Below are positions 18,163 through 26,349 of a stretch of 55,446 nucleotides of DNA, one piece after another. Position 1 is the stretch's first letter, and each line of letters begins with the position of its first letter. Below the pieces are notes generated by a model. That model was given only the letters and a program-made list of their open reading frames with translations. It was not told where the DNA came from and made no database searches. Source of the DNA: DATBGS01 sp036557885 (GTDB lineage Bacteria > Chloroflexota > Ktedonobacteria > Ktedonobacterales > DATBGS01); the NCBI GenBank assembly GCA_036557885.1, contig DATBGS010000102.1, forward strand, positions 1 to 55,446. Direction: 5' to 3'. Made by a program: the position numbers and the translations under genes.

Positions 18163-18271
18163 TGCTTGTAGCCCCGGCCTCCGCCGTGCCCTTCTGTCTT
18201 AGGGTGCCGGGGAACGCCCCGCTCGCACCGGCAGGGACGCCGGTGCTCCGCGCGGAGCGCCCACCGGCTTT
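18163..18271. repeat. Composite dispersed palindrome cluster
   Basis: Between the convergent FHA-ABC and rplI genes. It starts with a 29-base stretch (18163-18191) that is the exact reverse complement of 35370-35398 inside mutL. It continues with a stretch (18187-18206) shared with the flank of the transposase at 30517-30535. It then has a CACCGGCAGGGACGCCGGTG hairpin and a GCTCCGCGCGGAGC hairpin. Confidence 0.75.
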
Positions 18272-18281
18272 GTTCATGTCA

Positions 18282-18749
18282 CTATGCTTCGGCTTCTATC
18301 GGCTCGGTGGATTCCACCACCACTATCATCTTGGGCGATTTGCCAGTGGAGACGCGCACCGGTATCTCATATGTGCCCACCGCGCGCAGCGGCTCCGGCA
18401 TCTCGATGGAGCGGCGGTCAATCGCCAGGCCGTTTTGCGCCTTCAGCGCCTCGGCCACATCCTGGCTGGTGATCGAGCCATAGAGCCGCCCACCCTTGCC
18501 CGCGCGCGCCCGGAACGTGATCGTCACCCCGGCCAGTTGATCTGCCAGCGCCTGATGTGTTGCCTCGATCTTCTCTGCCTTGCGCCGCTCGGCAGCAATA
18601 TGCTGCTTGAGATTTGCCAGCGCCGAGGGGGTGGCGGGCGTCACCAACTGCTTTGGCAGCAAATAGTTTCGCGCGTAGCCCTCGGAAACCTCTTTGACAT
18701 CACCCACCTTGCCCAGCCCCTGCACCTCTTTTAAGAGAATCACTTTCAT
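18282..18749 (-). CDS. rplI: 50S ribosomal protein L9
   Basis: A 155-residue protein with the L9 signature: MKVILLKEVQGLGKVGDV, then GYARNYLLPKQLVTPAT. A long connecting helix (about 45-75) links the N-terminal rRNA-binding domain to a C-terminal domain with GRLYGSITSQDVAEAL. L9 binds 23S rRNA at the base of the L1 stalk and helps keep the reading frame. The ATG at 18749 has GAGGAAAC before it; the longer frame upstream is not L9-like. It is encoded alone here, without the usual rpsF-ssb-rpsR neighbours in view. Confidence 0.96.
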   Translation of the reverse strand: MKVILLKEVQGLGKVGDVKEVSEGYARNYLLPKQLVTPATPSALANLKQHIAAERRKAEKIEATHQALADQLAGVTITFRARAGKGGRLYGSITSQDVAEALKAQNGLAIDRRSIEMPEPLRAVGTYEIPVRVSTGKSPKMIVVVESTEPIEAEA

Positions 18750-18839
18750 CGCTTGTTTCCTCAATCCTTGCTTGTATCCATGCTCACTGCGCGTGCAGTG
18801 GCGTCTTCTTGAGCAATCTTGTTGCGCACATTGCCAAAA

Positions 18840-18869
18840 AGTATATCTTTTATTCAGGTCAAGACGCAA
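18840..18869 (-). promoter_or_regulatory. Putative rplI promoter
   Basis: On the minus strand TTGCGT (18864-18869) and TATACT (18840-18845) are separated by 18 bases. This lies about 91 bases upstream of the rplI ATG and is divergent from the promoter at 18871. Confidence 0.45.
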
Positions 18870-18870
18870 C

Positions 18871-18899
18871 TTGACACGCGCATTCTTTGCTCATATGCT
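18871..18899 (+). promoter_or_regulatory. Sigma-70-type promoter for the 2-hydroxyacid dehydrogenase
   Basis: A perfect TTGACA (18871-18876) is followed after 17 bases by TATGCT (18894-18899), 25 bases before the ATG at 18925. This gives a short leader with the GAGAGAAGGG ribosome site. Confidence 0.65.
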
Positions 18900-18924
18900 C
18901 TGGTAGAACCGTAGAGAGAAGGGT

Positions 18925-19914
18925 ATGCGTATGAGTGAGGCACCACTGGTTATCACCACCTTTAACTTCGACCCCACCGATTTTGAGCGCTTGCGCCAGG
19001 CCGCCGCCCCAGGCGAGGTGCGCTTTGTCACTGATCGCAATCAATTGGATCATCTGCTGGCCGACGCTGAAATCGTCTGCGCGTTCCAGGCCCCGGAAGA
19101 TGTCCTGACGCGGGCGCGCAAGCTGCGCTGGTTTCAGTTCCCCGGCGCGGGCGTGGATAATCTAATAGGCACCGGCCTGCTCAACAAAGGCTGCCCCGTC
19201 GTCGTCACGACGGCTGCCGGGATTCACGCCATCCCCATCAGCGAATATGTGTTTGGCAGCATGCTGATGTTTGCCCATCGCTTTCAAGAGATGCTGCGCC
19301 TCCAAGAACAGCACAACTGGGCCTATGGCAGCCGCTGGAACGCGCTGCGTGGCACCGAACTCGCGGGCAAAACGCTGGGCATCATCGGCCTGGGAGGGAT
19401 TGGCCGCCGCATTGCCCAGCTTGGGCGCTGCTTTGGCATGCACGTTCTGGGGCTGAGCCGCTCAGCCCAGGAGGACGCCAGCGACCCCGATGTAGACAAG
19501 CTCTATCCGGCCAGCGACCTGCGCGACCTGCTGGGCCTCTGCGATTATATCGTGCTGGCGTTGCCGCTCACCGCCGCTACCGAGCGACTGATTGGCGAGC
19601 ACGAACTGCTCGCCATGCGCCCCACCGCATATCTCGTCAATATTTCGCGCGGGCGCGTGGTAGATGAGCAGGCGCTCATCCGCGCCCTGCACGGCGGCTG
19701 GATTGCAGGCGCCGGGCTGGACGTGACGGTGGAAGAACCCCTGCCCCCAGACAGCCCCCTCTGGGATATGCCCAATGTCATCCTCACCCCACACATGTCC
19801 GGCCTGACCGACCAGTATAGCTCGCGCCTGGCGGATACTTTCGCGGAAAATCTGCACCGCTATCGCGCCGGAAAGCCCTTGCTGCATGTTGTAGATGTCA
19901 CCAGGGGGTATTGA
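18925..19914 (+). CDS. D-isomer-specific 2-hydroxyacid dehydrogenase
   Basis: A 329-residue NAD(P)-dependent oxidoreductase of the formate/glycerate dehydrogenase family. The Rossmann motif GLGGIGRRIAQLG lies near 155. The catalytic triad residues are visible in NISRGRVVDE (Arg), VTVEEPLPPDSPLW (Glu) and LTPHMSG (His). These enzymes interconvert 2-keto and D-2-hydroxy acids; the substrate here could be glyoxylate, hydroxypyruvate or a phenylpyruvate-like acid. The start follows GAGAGAAGGG. The gene seems monocistronic, with its own promoter, and the next gene follows after 142 bases. Confidence 0.9.
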   Translation: MRMSEAPLVITTFNFDPTDFERLRQAAAPGEVRFVTDRNQLDHLLADAEIVCAFQAPEDVLTRARKLRWFQFPGAGVDNLIGTGLLNKGCPVVVTTAAGIHAIPISEYVFGSMLMFAHRFQEMLRLQEQHNWAYGSRWNALRGTELAGKTLGIIGLGGIGRRIAQLGRCFGMHVLGLSRSAQEDASDPDVDKLYPASDLRDLLGLCDYIVLALPLTAATERLIGEHELLAMRPTAYLVNISRGRVVDEQALIRALHGGWIAGAGLDVTVEEPLPPDSPLWDMPNVILTPHMSGLTDQYSSRLADTFAENLHRYRAGKPLLHVVDVTRGY

Positions 19915-20056
19915 TGGCCCGAACCCGAAAATGTGAGCTACCCCATAGCGGTACTTTCATCTGCAACCTATTCTGTATCATCATCGTTAGATTAGAATGG
20001 AGGCGTGGGGTGACAGAGGGCAGGCCAGCGCTATTTGTTGCCAAAGGAGGAACAGT

Positions 20057-20629
20057 ATGCCATTTCTTGGAAGTCATTGGTTGGATATTATCGTCGCTTT
20101 AGTGCTTTTTTTTAGCATCTGGCATGGCTGGCGCAACGGACTTCTTGTTGGTCTTTTTAATCTGCTTAGCATTCCGCTGGGCATCGCCGCCGCCTATTTC
20201 TTCGCGCCGGGTCTGGCAAAGTCTTTCAATATTTCGCTCACCTACATGTACGCCATCGTCTTCTTTGCCGCCGTCATTGCGGTGCATATCGTGGGCAGCG
20301 TCTTGCGCAAGGTGCTGAGCAGTGCTGTGCCATTTGCCAGGGAGACGGATAAACTGCTGGGCGCGGTGATTGGTGGCGTCAAAGCGTGGGTCTTATTGGT
20401 GCTGTTCCTGGTGGTCTGGGGCAACGCGCTCAGTTCCTCCACACTGCACACCGTAGCCTGCACTGCTGCTTCAGCCAGCCAGCTTGTCAACAAGAACGAG
20501 GCCACCACCGCCAGCACGCTGGGCAACTGGCAAACCGACTATAATACGGCGGTTGGCAACAGCATTTTTGCCAACGTCAACAGTTTTGTTGTCCCACAAC
20601 ACGTAGAAGCCAAAGGCTGCGGCAGCTAG
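20057..20629 (+). CDS. CvpA-family membrane protein
   Basis: A 190-residue protein with four hydrophobic spans in about the first 130 residues (ALVLFFSIWHGWRNGLLVGL, IPLGIAAAYFFAP, YAIVFFAAVIAVHIVGSVL and AWVLLVLFLVVWGNAL). The WRNGLLVG motif and the span pattern match the CvpA/colicin V production family. The C-terminal 60 residues are hydrophilic with two Cys (near 133 and 188). AAAGGAGG precedes the ATG at 20057, which is why this start is preferred over the open frame from 19997. It precedes a Ser/Thr kinase by 33 bases, probably in one transcript, which hints at envelope-related work. The molecular role of the family is not well defined. Confidence 0.75.
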   Translation: MPFLGSHWLDIIVALVLFFSIWHGWRNGLLVGLFNLLSIPLGIAAAYFFAPGLAKSFNISLTYMYAIVFFAAVIAVHIVGSVLRKVLSSAVPFARETDKLLGAVIGGVKAWVLLVLFLVVWGNALSSSTLHTVACTAASASQLVNKNEATTASTLGNWQTDYNTAVGNSIFANVNSFVVPQHVEAKGCGS

Positions 20630-20662
20630 CGCACAGCAACACACAAGGGCAAGGGGTGCTTC

Positions 20663-21991
20663 ATGTCAGGCAATTACTCCCTTGAAGGCCGAACTCTTGG
20701 GCGCTATCGCCTGCTCAAGGGCATCGGGCAGGGAGGCATGGCCCAGGTCTATCTTGCGCAAGACGAGCGGCTAGATCGCCAGGTCGCCATAAAAATCCTG
20801 CCAATGGCGCTGGCAAAGGAGGGGAATTTCCTGGCACGCTTTGAGCGCGAGGCGCGCTCCGCCGCCAAACTCCAGCACCCCAATATCTTGCCCGTCCATG
20901 ACTACGGCCAGCAAGACGGCATCACCTATCTGATTATGCCGTTTATCTCTGGCGGGACGCTGGCCCAGCGCATCTCCCAGGCACGCGGCCCGCTGCCGCT
21001 GAACAAAGTGGTGCTCTGGACGGGCGAGATGGCGTCAGCCCTCCAGTTCGCGCACAGCCAGGGCATCATTCACCGCGATGTCAAGCCAGGCAATATGTTG
21101 ATTGCCGATGGCGAACACATCGTCCTCTCTGACTTTGGCATTGCCAAGGTCGTGGATGATGCCGCCAACCTCACGATGGTTGGCTCAACGGTTGGCTCAC
21201 CAGATTACATGTCGCCTGAGCAAGCCAACGGCGATCCCGACTATCGCAGCGACATCTATTCGCTGGGCGTCGTGGTGTTTCAGATGCTCACCGGGCGCGT
21301 GCCCTTCACTGCCGGCACGCCCGTACAGGTGATGCTGATGCACGTCCAGGCCAAGCCACCGCTGCCACGCAGCTTCAACCCGTCCCTGCCGCCCCAGGTG
21401 GACGCCGTCATCCAGAAGGCACTGGCAAAGCGCCCCGCCGAACGTTATCAAGCGGCAAACGAACTGGCCGAGGCGCTGCGGGATGCCTTGCAGGGCGTCA
21501 TCGGCACGCCGCCCCCAACCAGGCCCCAGGAGCCTGATCTTTCCACACGCGCCGAACCACTCCCGACGCCTTTTGCCGGTCCACAGCAGCGGTACACACG
21601 CGGCGCCCCGCCTTCTCCGGCACCGGTGCCGGTCAAGCCGGCCCTGCCGCCGGTGGCCCCAACCAATCGCCCCGCGCCACAGCCACAGCAGCCCCCGCCT
21701 GTACGAGTCACCAGCAGACCCTATGGGCCAACGCCAGCCCAACCACAGCCGCAGCCACAATGGAATGCCCCCCGGCCTGCGCAGCAGGCATACCCCGGCG
21801 CCTATCCACAGCGCCCGCCCGTTGTCGCGTCGCCCCAGCAGCTTCCTGGCCCGGCCCCCAGGCGCCCCAGGCGCGGCCTGCGCGTGCTGCTGTTGCTGCT
21901 GGCGGTGCTCTTGTTCGTTGCTCTCTTGCTTGGTGGGTTGGCGCTCTTTGTCTTTACCCATCCAGGCACGCAGATTTTTGGCCTCTCCTAG
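20663..21991 (+). CDS. Membrane Ser/Thr protein kinase with short outer tail
   Basis: A 442-residue Hanks-type kinase with GQGGMAQVYLA, VAIKIL, HRDVKPGNML at about 137-146, SDFGIA and SPDYMSPEQ, so all catalytic elements are present. Residues about 280-400 are a Pro/Gln-rich linker, and one span (about 405-430) ends only eight or so residues from the C-terminus. It therefore has no extracellular sensor, unlike the kinases at 3311 and 5412; input may come through the linker or a partner such as the upstream CvpA-like protein. The ATG follows AAGGGGTGC. It is the fourth kinase in the window and could signal to FHA proteins such as the transporter at 15177. Confidence 0.9.
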   Translation: MSGNYSLEGRTLGRYRLLKGIGQGGMAQVYLAQDERLDRQVAIKILPMALAKEGNFLARFEREARSAAKLQHPNILPVHDYGQQDGITYLIMPFISGGTLAQRISQARGPLPLNKVVLWTGEMASALQFAHSQGIIHRDVKPGNMLIADGEHIVLSDFGIAKVVDDAANLTMVGSTVGSPDYMSPEQANGDPDYRSDIYSLGVVVFQMLTGRVPFTAGTPVQVMLMHVQAKPPLPRSFNPSLPPQVDAVIQKALAKRPAERYQAANELAEALRDALQGVIGTPPPTRPQEPDLSTRAEPLPTPFAGPQQRYTRGAPPSPAPVPVKPALPPVAPTNRPAPQPQQPPPVRVTSRPYGPTPAQPQPQPQWNAPRPAQQAYPGAYPQRPPVVASPQQLPGPAPRRPRRGLRVLLLLLAVLLFVALLLGGLALFVFTHPGTQIFGLS

Positions 21992-22084
21992 CAATTCGTC
22001 ACCTGTTGGACGCGCTCTTTCCAGAGATGCTAGAATGCGCCTGAAACGCATTTATAGCTTTATCTATGGGAGGATACTTCATCA

Positions 22085-22873
22085 ATGGGTGTACTGGAGG
22101 GCAAAACCGCCCTGGTCTTTGGGGTTGGCAACCACCGCAGCATCGCCTGGGCCATCGCTCAGGCGCTTTCACGGGAGGGCGCGCGGCTGGCGTTCCCTTA
22201 CCAGAGCCGCATGGAGCGCGACGTGCGCAAGCTGGTCGCTACGATTCCTGATAATCCGCTGCTGATGGAATGCGATGTCCAATCCGATGAGGAACTGGAT
22301 CGCGCCTTCGCGGAGGTGGAAAAAGCGTTTGGTGGGCTGGATATTCTCATTCACAGCGTCGCCTTTGCCCCGCCCGACGAACTCAAAGGCCGCTTTGTGA
22401 ACACTACCCGCGAGGGCTTCAAGAACACCCTGGACATCAGCGCCTATTCGCTGATTGCGATGGCAAAACGCGCCGAGCCGTTGATGCAAAAGCGCGGCGG
22501 CGGCAGCATCGTCTGCCTGACGTATATGGCGAGCGAGCGCGTGTTCTCCAAATATAACGTCATGGCGGTTGCCAAATCCGCGCTGGAGTGCAACACGCGC
22601 TATCTGGCCTATGATCTTGGTGGGCAAAACATCCGTGTCAACGCGATTTCGGCTGGCCCGCTCAGCACGCTGGCAGCGCGCGGCGTCCCCGGCTTCACGG
22701 GCATGCTTTCCGTGCAGGAACAAATCGCGCCGCTGCATCGCAACATCGAGCAATCCGACGTGGGCGAACTGGCGCTTTTCCTGTGCAGCCCGGCGGCGCG
22801 CAACATTACCGGCGGCGTGCATTTTGTGGACGCGGGCTTCAACATCATGGGCATGGCGGAGCCTGGCGAGTAG
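22085..22873 (+). CDS. fabI: Enoyl-[acyl-carrier-protein] reductase (NADH)
   Basis: FabI performs the last step of each fatty-acid elongation cycle, reducing enoyl-ACP with NAD(P)H. The 262-residue protein has the FabI-type cofactor loop GVGNHRSIAWAIAQAL instead of the short-chain dehydrogenase GxxxGxG. The catalytic pair is seen in SKYNVMAVAKSALE (Tyr-x6-Lys), and SAGPLSTLAARG and GGVHFVDAGFNIMGM close the protein. These are the residues that contact triclosan-class inhibitors. An ATG follows GGGAGGATACTTCATCA. The MBL hydrolase at 22902 starts 28 bases downstream, so the two may share a transcript. Confidence 0.95.
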   Translation: MGVLEGKTALVFGVGNHRSIAWAIAQALSREGARLAFPYQSRMERDVRKLVATIPDNPLLMECDVQSDEELDRAFAEVEKAFGGLDILIHSVAFAPPDELKGRFVNTTREGFKNTLDISAYSLIAMAKRAEPLMQKRGGGSIVCLTYMASERVFSKYNVMAVAKSALECNTRYLAYDLGGQNIRVNAISAGPLSTLAARGVPGFTGMLSVQEQIAPLHRNIEQSDVGELALFLCSPAARNITGGVHFVDAGFNIMGMAEPGE

Positions 22874-22901
22874 CCGCTGGCGCTACAAGCAGGAAAAAGC
22901 T

Positions 22902-23912
22902 ATGCCGCTGCACTTTACGGTTCTGGGCGGCCCAGGCCGCGATAATGCCGTGTTTGTTCGCGTGGAAAGCGGACAAAAAGTCTCGCGCCTGCTCTTTGAC
23001 TGTGGCGAAGCCTGCCTCGCGCAGCTTCCCATTGCCGAAGTGCAGGCCATTGACCATATACTCTTTTCGCACTTCCACATGGACCACATCAGCGGCTTTG
23101 ACTCGCTCTTTCGCGTCACCTATAACCGCACTGTCAAGCCAAATCTCGTCTGGGGGCCACCGGGCGCGGGCCAGATCATGCAGCATCGCTTCCAGGGCTT
23201 TCTCTGGAACCTGCACCACGAAGCCGCTGGCTTCTGGGATGTCCACGACCTCTCCCCTGATCGGATTGAGGGCACACGCTTTTTCACCAGAGAAGCCTTT
23301 GCGGTGGCGCATCCGCTGCCGCCCCAGCCGCGCAGCGATGTCATTCTGGAAACGCCCGAATACAGCATCTCCGCCTATCAGATGGACCACCTCACGCCGT
23401 CAATGGCCTATCTGGTGCGCGAAAAACCACGCCTGAATGTGGATACGGAGCGGCTGGCGGCGCTGGGGTTGCGCCCCGGTGGATGGTTGCAGGCGCTTAA
23501 GACGCCCCGCGAAGGTGAAACGCCAACCATTGAGCTTGAGGGCCAGACTTACGCGCTGGCCGATCTGCGCGGCGAACTGCTCGCGGAAACGCCGGGGCAA
23601 TCCCTGGCGTATCTCACCGACTTCCTGATGGATAGGACAGCGCAGGAACGGCTGGCGCGAGTGTTACAAGGGTGCTCGGTGATCATCTGCGAGAGCCAGT
23701 ATCGCCAGGCAGACCACGAACTGGCCGCGCGCAATTACCACATGACGGCGACCCAGGCCGCAGAAACGGCCCGCCTTGCCAACGCGCAGCAGCTTGTCCT
23801 CTTTCATCTGTCTGATCGCTACAGACACGAGGAATGGACCGATTTGCTGGCAGAAGCGCGGGTCGTGTTCCCCAACACAAACTTCCCCGATGGCTGGATG
23901 GCGGGCAGTTAA
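22902..23912 (+). CDS. MBL-fold metallo-hydrolase, RNase Z-like
   Basis: About 336 residues. The metal-binding signature SHFHMDHISGFD lies near 50-61 and is of beta-lactamase-fold (HxHxDH) type. A later His pair (HMTATQAAETA and FHLSDRY) completes the pattern. The layout resembles RNase Z/ElaC and related phosphodiesterases, but the exosite arm of true RNase Z is not obvious, so tRNA processing is not claimed. The start is the ATG at 22902 after AGGAAAAAGC; the frame is open back into fabI but that part is not protein-like. A stem-loop with a T-run follows. It is probably cotranscribed with fabI. Confidence 0.8.
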   Translation: MPLHFTVLGGPGRDNAVFVRVESGQKVSRLLFDCGEACLAQLPIAEVQAIDHILFSHFHMDHISGFDSLFRVTYNRTVKPNLVWGPPGAGQIMQHRFQGFLWNLHHEAAGFWDVHDLSPDRIEGTRFFTREAFAVAHPLPPQPRSDVILETPEYSISAYQMDHLTPSMAYLVREKPRLNVDTERLAALGLRPGGWLQALKTPREGETPTIELEGQTYALADLRGELLAETPGQSLAYLTDFLMDRTAQERLARVLQGCSVIICESQYRQADHELAARNYHMTATQAAETARLANAQQLVLFHLSDRYRHEEWTDLLAEARVVFPNTNFPDGWMAGS

Positions 23913-23916
23913 AAAT

Positions 23917-23940
23917 TGGCGCGCTATGTGCGCCTTTTTT
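23917..23940 (+). terminator. Rho-independent terminator after the MBL hydrolase
   Basis: GGCGC and GCGCC arms flank a 7-base loop and are followed by a run of six T, just after the stop codon at 23912. Confidence 0.8.
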
Positions 23941-24018
23941 GGAGGTGATTCGCCGGAAGAGGGCAGGACGACACATAAAGCGTAGCAGGCCAGACTATCC
24001 TGAGAAAGGAGCTCATCC

Positions 24019-24981
24019 TTGAAACTGGCCGAATTGCAAATCGTCAACCCCGATCCCAAGTATTCGCGGGCCGCGCTCATTGAACCCACGACCCTCGGCT
24101 ATATCCACATCGCTGCGGAGGTGCATCCTCGGTCTGCGCCGTTCATGCCCAACAGCAGCGAGAAATCCAAACTTCTAGCACAATTGAACACCATAGGGCG
24201 TCAGCTTGAGCAGCTTGACACCGTTGAGAAGGTCAGCGTATTCGACGCGCTTGCCTTCGCGCCACCAAGCACCTATGCCAAAGAGCGGGCAGACTCGATT
24301 GGGCTTCCGCGCTTCGACATTGTCGTGTTGATCGAGGCGAAGTCGCCCGCAATCGCTCGCAATGTACAGAAGACCCCGGAGTTTCAGACGCTCATTGATG
24401 TCCTGGAGCGCAAAGCCAGGAAGATGCACGTCATCGTCGCGCGCAACGCCAAGCGAATCGCCGATGTAGACAAGACAGGGAAGGGGATCTTCCTCTTCAA
24501 CTACTTCATCGGCGACAACACCAGTACCACGCTGGAACTGTGGGACTACCTGGCTGGGTGGTACACAGCAGAAACGGGCCTCGACAACTCTACTCTGCTG
24601 GTGCCGCTGGAAGGCGAGCGGTCGGACTATCTCGCCATCAACAACGCGCGCTGGGATGGAAGTCTGTTGGGTCTCTTCTTGGGTCAGTTCTCCAAGAAGA
24701 GTTTCCGAACCTACATGCTGGCAAACCTGGAGGCAAACCATGTCGGCGCCATGCCGGTCTTGTATCGGCTTGCCGACGCCCCTCGTCCACCGACAGCCCC
24801 AATGTTCGCCTGGGTAGTGGGAGCAGGGCTGGCGGCGCTGGGGGCGGGTTACGCTCTGCGGGGGATTGCTCCTCGCTGGTCGAAAAAGAAGGCGCGGCCT
24901 TTTGGGAGAGCCAGGGCGGATTACGTTCTGCGAGGGATTGCTCCTCGCAAGCTGAAAGCCACCATCAAGCGGAGGAAATGA
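24019..24981 (+). CDS. Protein of unknown function with repeated C-terminal segment
   Basis: A 320-residue protein that I do not recognise. It probably starts at TTG after GAGAAAGGAGCTCATCC. The first 250 residues look globular and soluble, with stretches such as LPRFDIVVLIEAKSPAIARN and HVIVARNAKRIADVD, and LFNYFIGDNTSTTLELWDYL. One hydrophobic span (AWVVGAGLAALGAGY) lies near 268-283. After it, ALRGIAPR and VLRGIAPR are two copies of a segment 24 codons apart (DNA 24849-24876 and 24921-24948), leaving a basic tail. Its base usage looks less biased than its neighbours, so recent arrival is possible. It may be a tail-anchored protein. Neighbours give no clue. Confidence 0.45.
   Translation: MKLAELQIVNPDPKYSRAALIEPTTLGYIHIAAEVHPRSAPFMPNSSEKSKLLAQLNTIGRQLEQLDTVEKVSVFDALAFAPPSTYAKERADSIGLPRFDIVVLIEAKSPAIARNVQKTPEFQTLIDVLERKARKMHVIVARNAKRIADVDKTGKGIFLFNYFIGDNTSTTLELWDYLAGWYTAETGLDNSTLLVPLEGERSDYLAINNARWDGSLLGLFLGQFSKKSFRTYMLANLEANHVGAMPVLYRLADAPRPPTAPMFAWVVGAGLAALGAGYALRGIAPRWSKKKARPFGRARADYVLRGIAPRKLKATIKRRK
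24849..24948. repeat. Direct repeat within the 3' end of the unknown gene
   Basis: Two nearly identical 28-base stretches at 24849-24876 and 24921-24948, 72 bases apart, encode repeated LRGIAPR. They contain GGATTGCTCCTCGC and look like a small duplicated unit. Confidence 0.7.
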
Positions 24982-25024
24982 GTCCCTTCCCCCAACACCC
25001 CTAAGCCGTTTACCTCTTCCGGCA

Positions 25025-25059
25025 TTCACTGGCCTGCCCCAGAGGGGCAGGCCAGTGAA
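25025..25059. repeat. Strong hairpin in the intergenic space
   Basis: A perfect 16-bp inverted repeat with a 3-base loop (arms 25025-25040 and 25044-25059) lies between the unknown gene and the ion channel. There is no T-run on either strand. It could end transcripts or be another palindromic element, but it shares no words with the three dispersed families. Confidence 0.7.
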
Positions 25060-25131
25060 AGTTGCATCTGCGCCAGCGATGTTCTTTAATAAGAGGCACA
25101 AGACGTTGCACGAGTGGAGCGAACACCTGCC

Positions 25132-26265
25132 ATGCCCATCCTTGCCGCCGCTGGCGCTATCCTGTTGATTTTTATCGTCCTCTGGGATGCTTTTGAGACG
25201 ATTATCCTGCCGCGTCGCGTGACGCGCCGCCTGCGCATTGCCCGCGTCGTCTATAGCCTCACCTGGGCGCCCTGGGCGTCCTGGGCGCGCCACATGCGCG
25301 ATAACAGCCGCCGCGAACTTTTTTTGAGCTTTTATGGCCCGCTGGCCTTGATCTTTTTGCTGAGCGTCTGGGTGGTGCTGCTGATTCTGGGCTATGCCAT
25401 CATTCAGTGGGCGTTGGGGTCGGCGCTCATCACGCCGATTGGCACCGGGCACGCGGGCTTCGGCACCGATCTGTATATGAGCGGCACCACGTTCTTTACG
25501 CTGGGGCTGGGCGATGTCGTGCCAGATACGCCCCTGGCGCGCGTGGCAACGGTGGCCGAGGCGGGCACCGGCTTTGGTATCCTGGCGCTGGTGATTGGCT
25601 ATTTGCCGGTGCTGTATCAAGCCTTCTCGCGCCGCGAGGCCAACATCACGCTGCTGGATGCGCGGGCTGGCTCGCCGCCCAGCGCGGGCGAGATGCTACG
25701 CCGCAACTGCTACCAGTCTGAGTCTGAAGCTATTCGCCAGCTTCTCAGCGAGTGGGAGCGCTGGTCGGCGGAACTGCTGGAAAGCCATCTCTCCTATCCC
25801 TCGCTGGGCTACTTCCGCTCGCAGCACGACAACCAGTCCTGGCTTGCCGCGCTCACCTGCTTGCTAGATGTTTGCGCGCTGATTATGGCGGGGATTGATG
25901 GCCTGCCCACCAAACAGGCGCGGCTGACCTTTGCCATCGCGCGCCACGCGGCGGTGGATTTGAGCCAGGTCTTTAACGCGCCGCCGCATACGCCCGAAGA
26001 TGATCGCCTGCCGCCCGCCGACGTGGAGCGGCTGCGCAGCCTGCTCGAAGTGGAGGGGCTGATTTTGCACTGGGATGAGGCAGCCATCCAGAAGCTGACC
26101 AAGCTGCGCCACTTCTACGAGCCATATGTCCACGCGCTGAGCCATCATCTGCTGCTGGACCTCCCGCCCTGGCTGCCCGCGCCCGACGCCCACGACGACT
26201 GGCAAACCAGCACCTGGGAGCGGTCCAACGTGGCGCCGCCCGCTCCCATGCAGATGCACTCATGA
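25132..26265 (+). CDS. Potassium-channel-like protein with atypical filter
   Basis: About 377 residues. The N-terminus has two to three hydrophobic spans (AAAGAILLIFIVLWDAF; LALIFLLSVWVVLLILGYAI) and then a pore region, GTTFFTLGLGDVVP, near 118-131, followed by an inner helix ending GIGYLPVLYQAF-like. In K+ channels the filter usually reads TVGYGD; here it is TLGLGD, so ion preference may differ. About 200 cytosolic residues follow, without a recognisable RCK/TrkA nucleotide motif. The ATG at 25132 has GGAG 12 bases upstream; the GTG at 25114 would add six residues. It converges on the aldehyde dehydrogenase across a long palindrome. The family call is good; the ion is unsettled. Confidence 0.72.
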   Translation: MPILAAAGAILLIFIVLWDAFETIILPRRVTRRLRIARVVYSLTWAPWASWARHMRDNSRRELFLSFYGPLALIFLLSVWVVLLILGYAIIQWALGSALITPIGTGHAGFGTDLYMSGTTFFTLGLGDVVPDTPLARVATVAEAGTGFGILALVIGYLPVLYQAFSRREANITLLDARAGSPPSAGEMLRRNCYQSESEAIRQLLSEWERWSAELLESHLSYPSLGYFRSQHDNQSWLAALTCLLDVCALIMAGIDGLPTKQARLTFAIARHAAVDLSQVFNAPPHTPEDDRLPPADVERLRSLLEVEGLILHWDEAAIQKLTKLRHFYEPYVHALSHHLLLDLPPWLPAPDAHDDWQTSTWERSNVAPPAPMQMHS

Positions 26266-26272
26266 GAACAGA

Positions 26273-26336
26273 GCGTGTAGCCCCGGCCACCGTGCCGGTG
26301 GCCGCGTTCCCCGGCACGGTGGCCGGGGCTACACGC
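26273..26336. repeat. Dispersed palindrome, type 1, 26-bp stem
   Basis: The arms 26273-26298 and 26311-26336 are perfect inverted repeats with a 12-base loop. They begin GCGTGTAGCCCCGGCC and contain CACCGTGCCGG. The element sits between the convergent channel and aldehyde dehydrogenase genes and probably ends both transcripts. Confidence 0.8.
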
Positions 26337-26349
26337 AATTGCCAGCCCA

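Noticed and set aside
25114..25131. Earlier GTG start for the ion channel
   Set aside because: No ribosome site precedes it; the ATG at 25132 has GGAG upstream, though only weakly placed.
24175..25620. A 481-codon minus-strand frame
   Set aside because: It overlaps the unknown protein and the ion channel and has no domain-like sequence.
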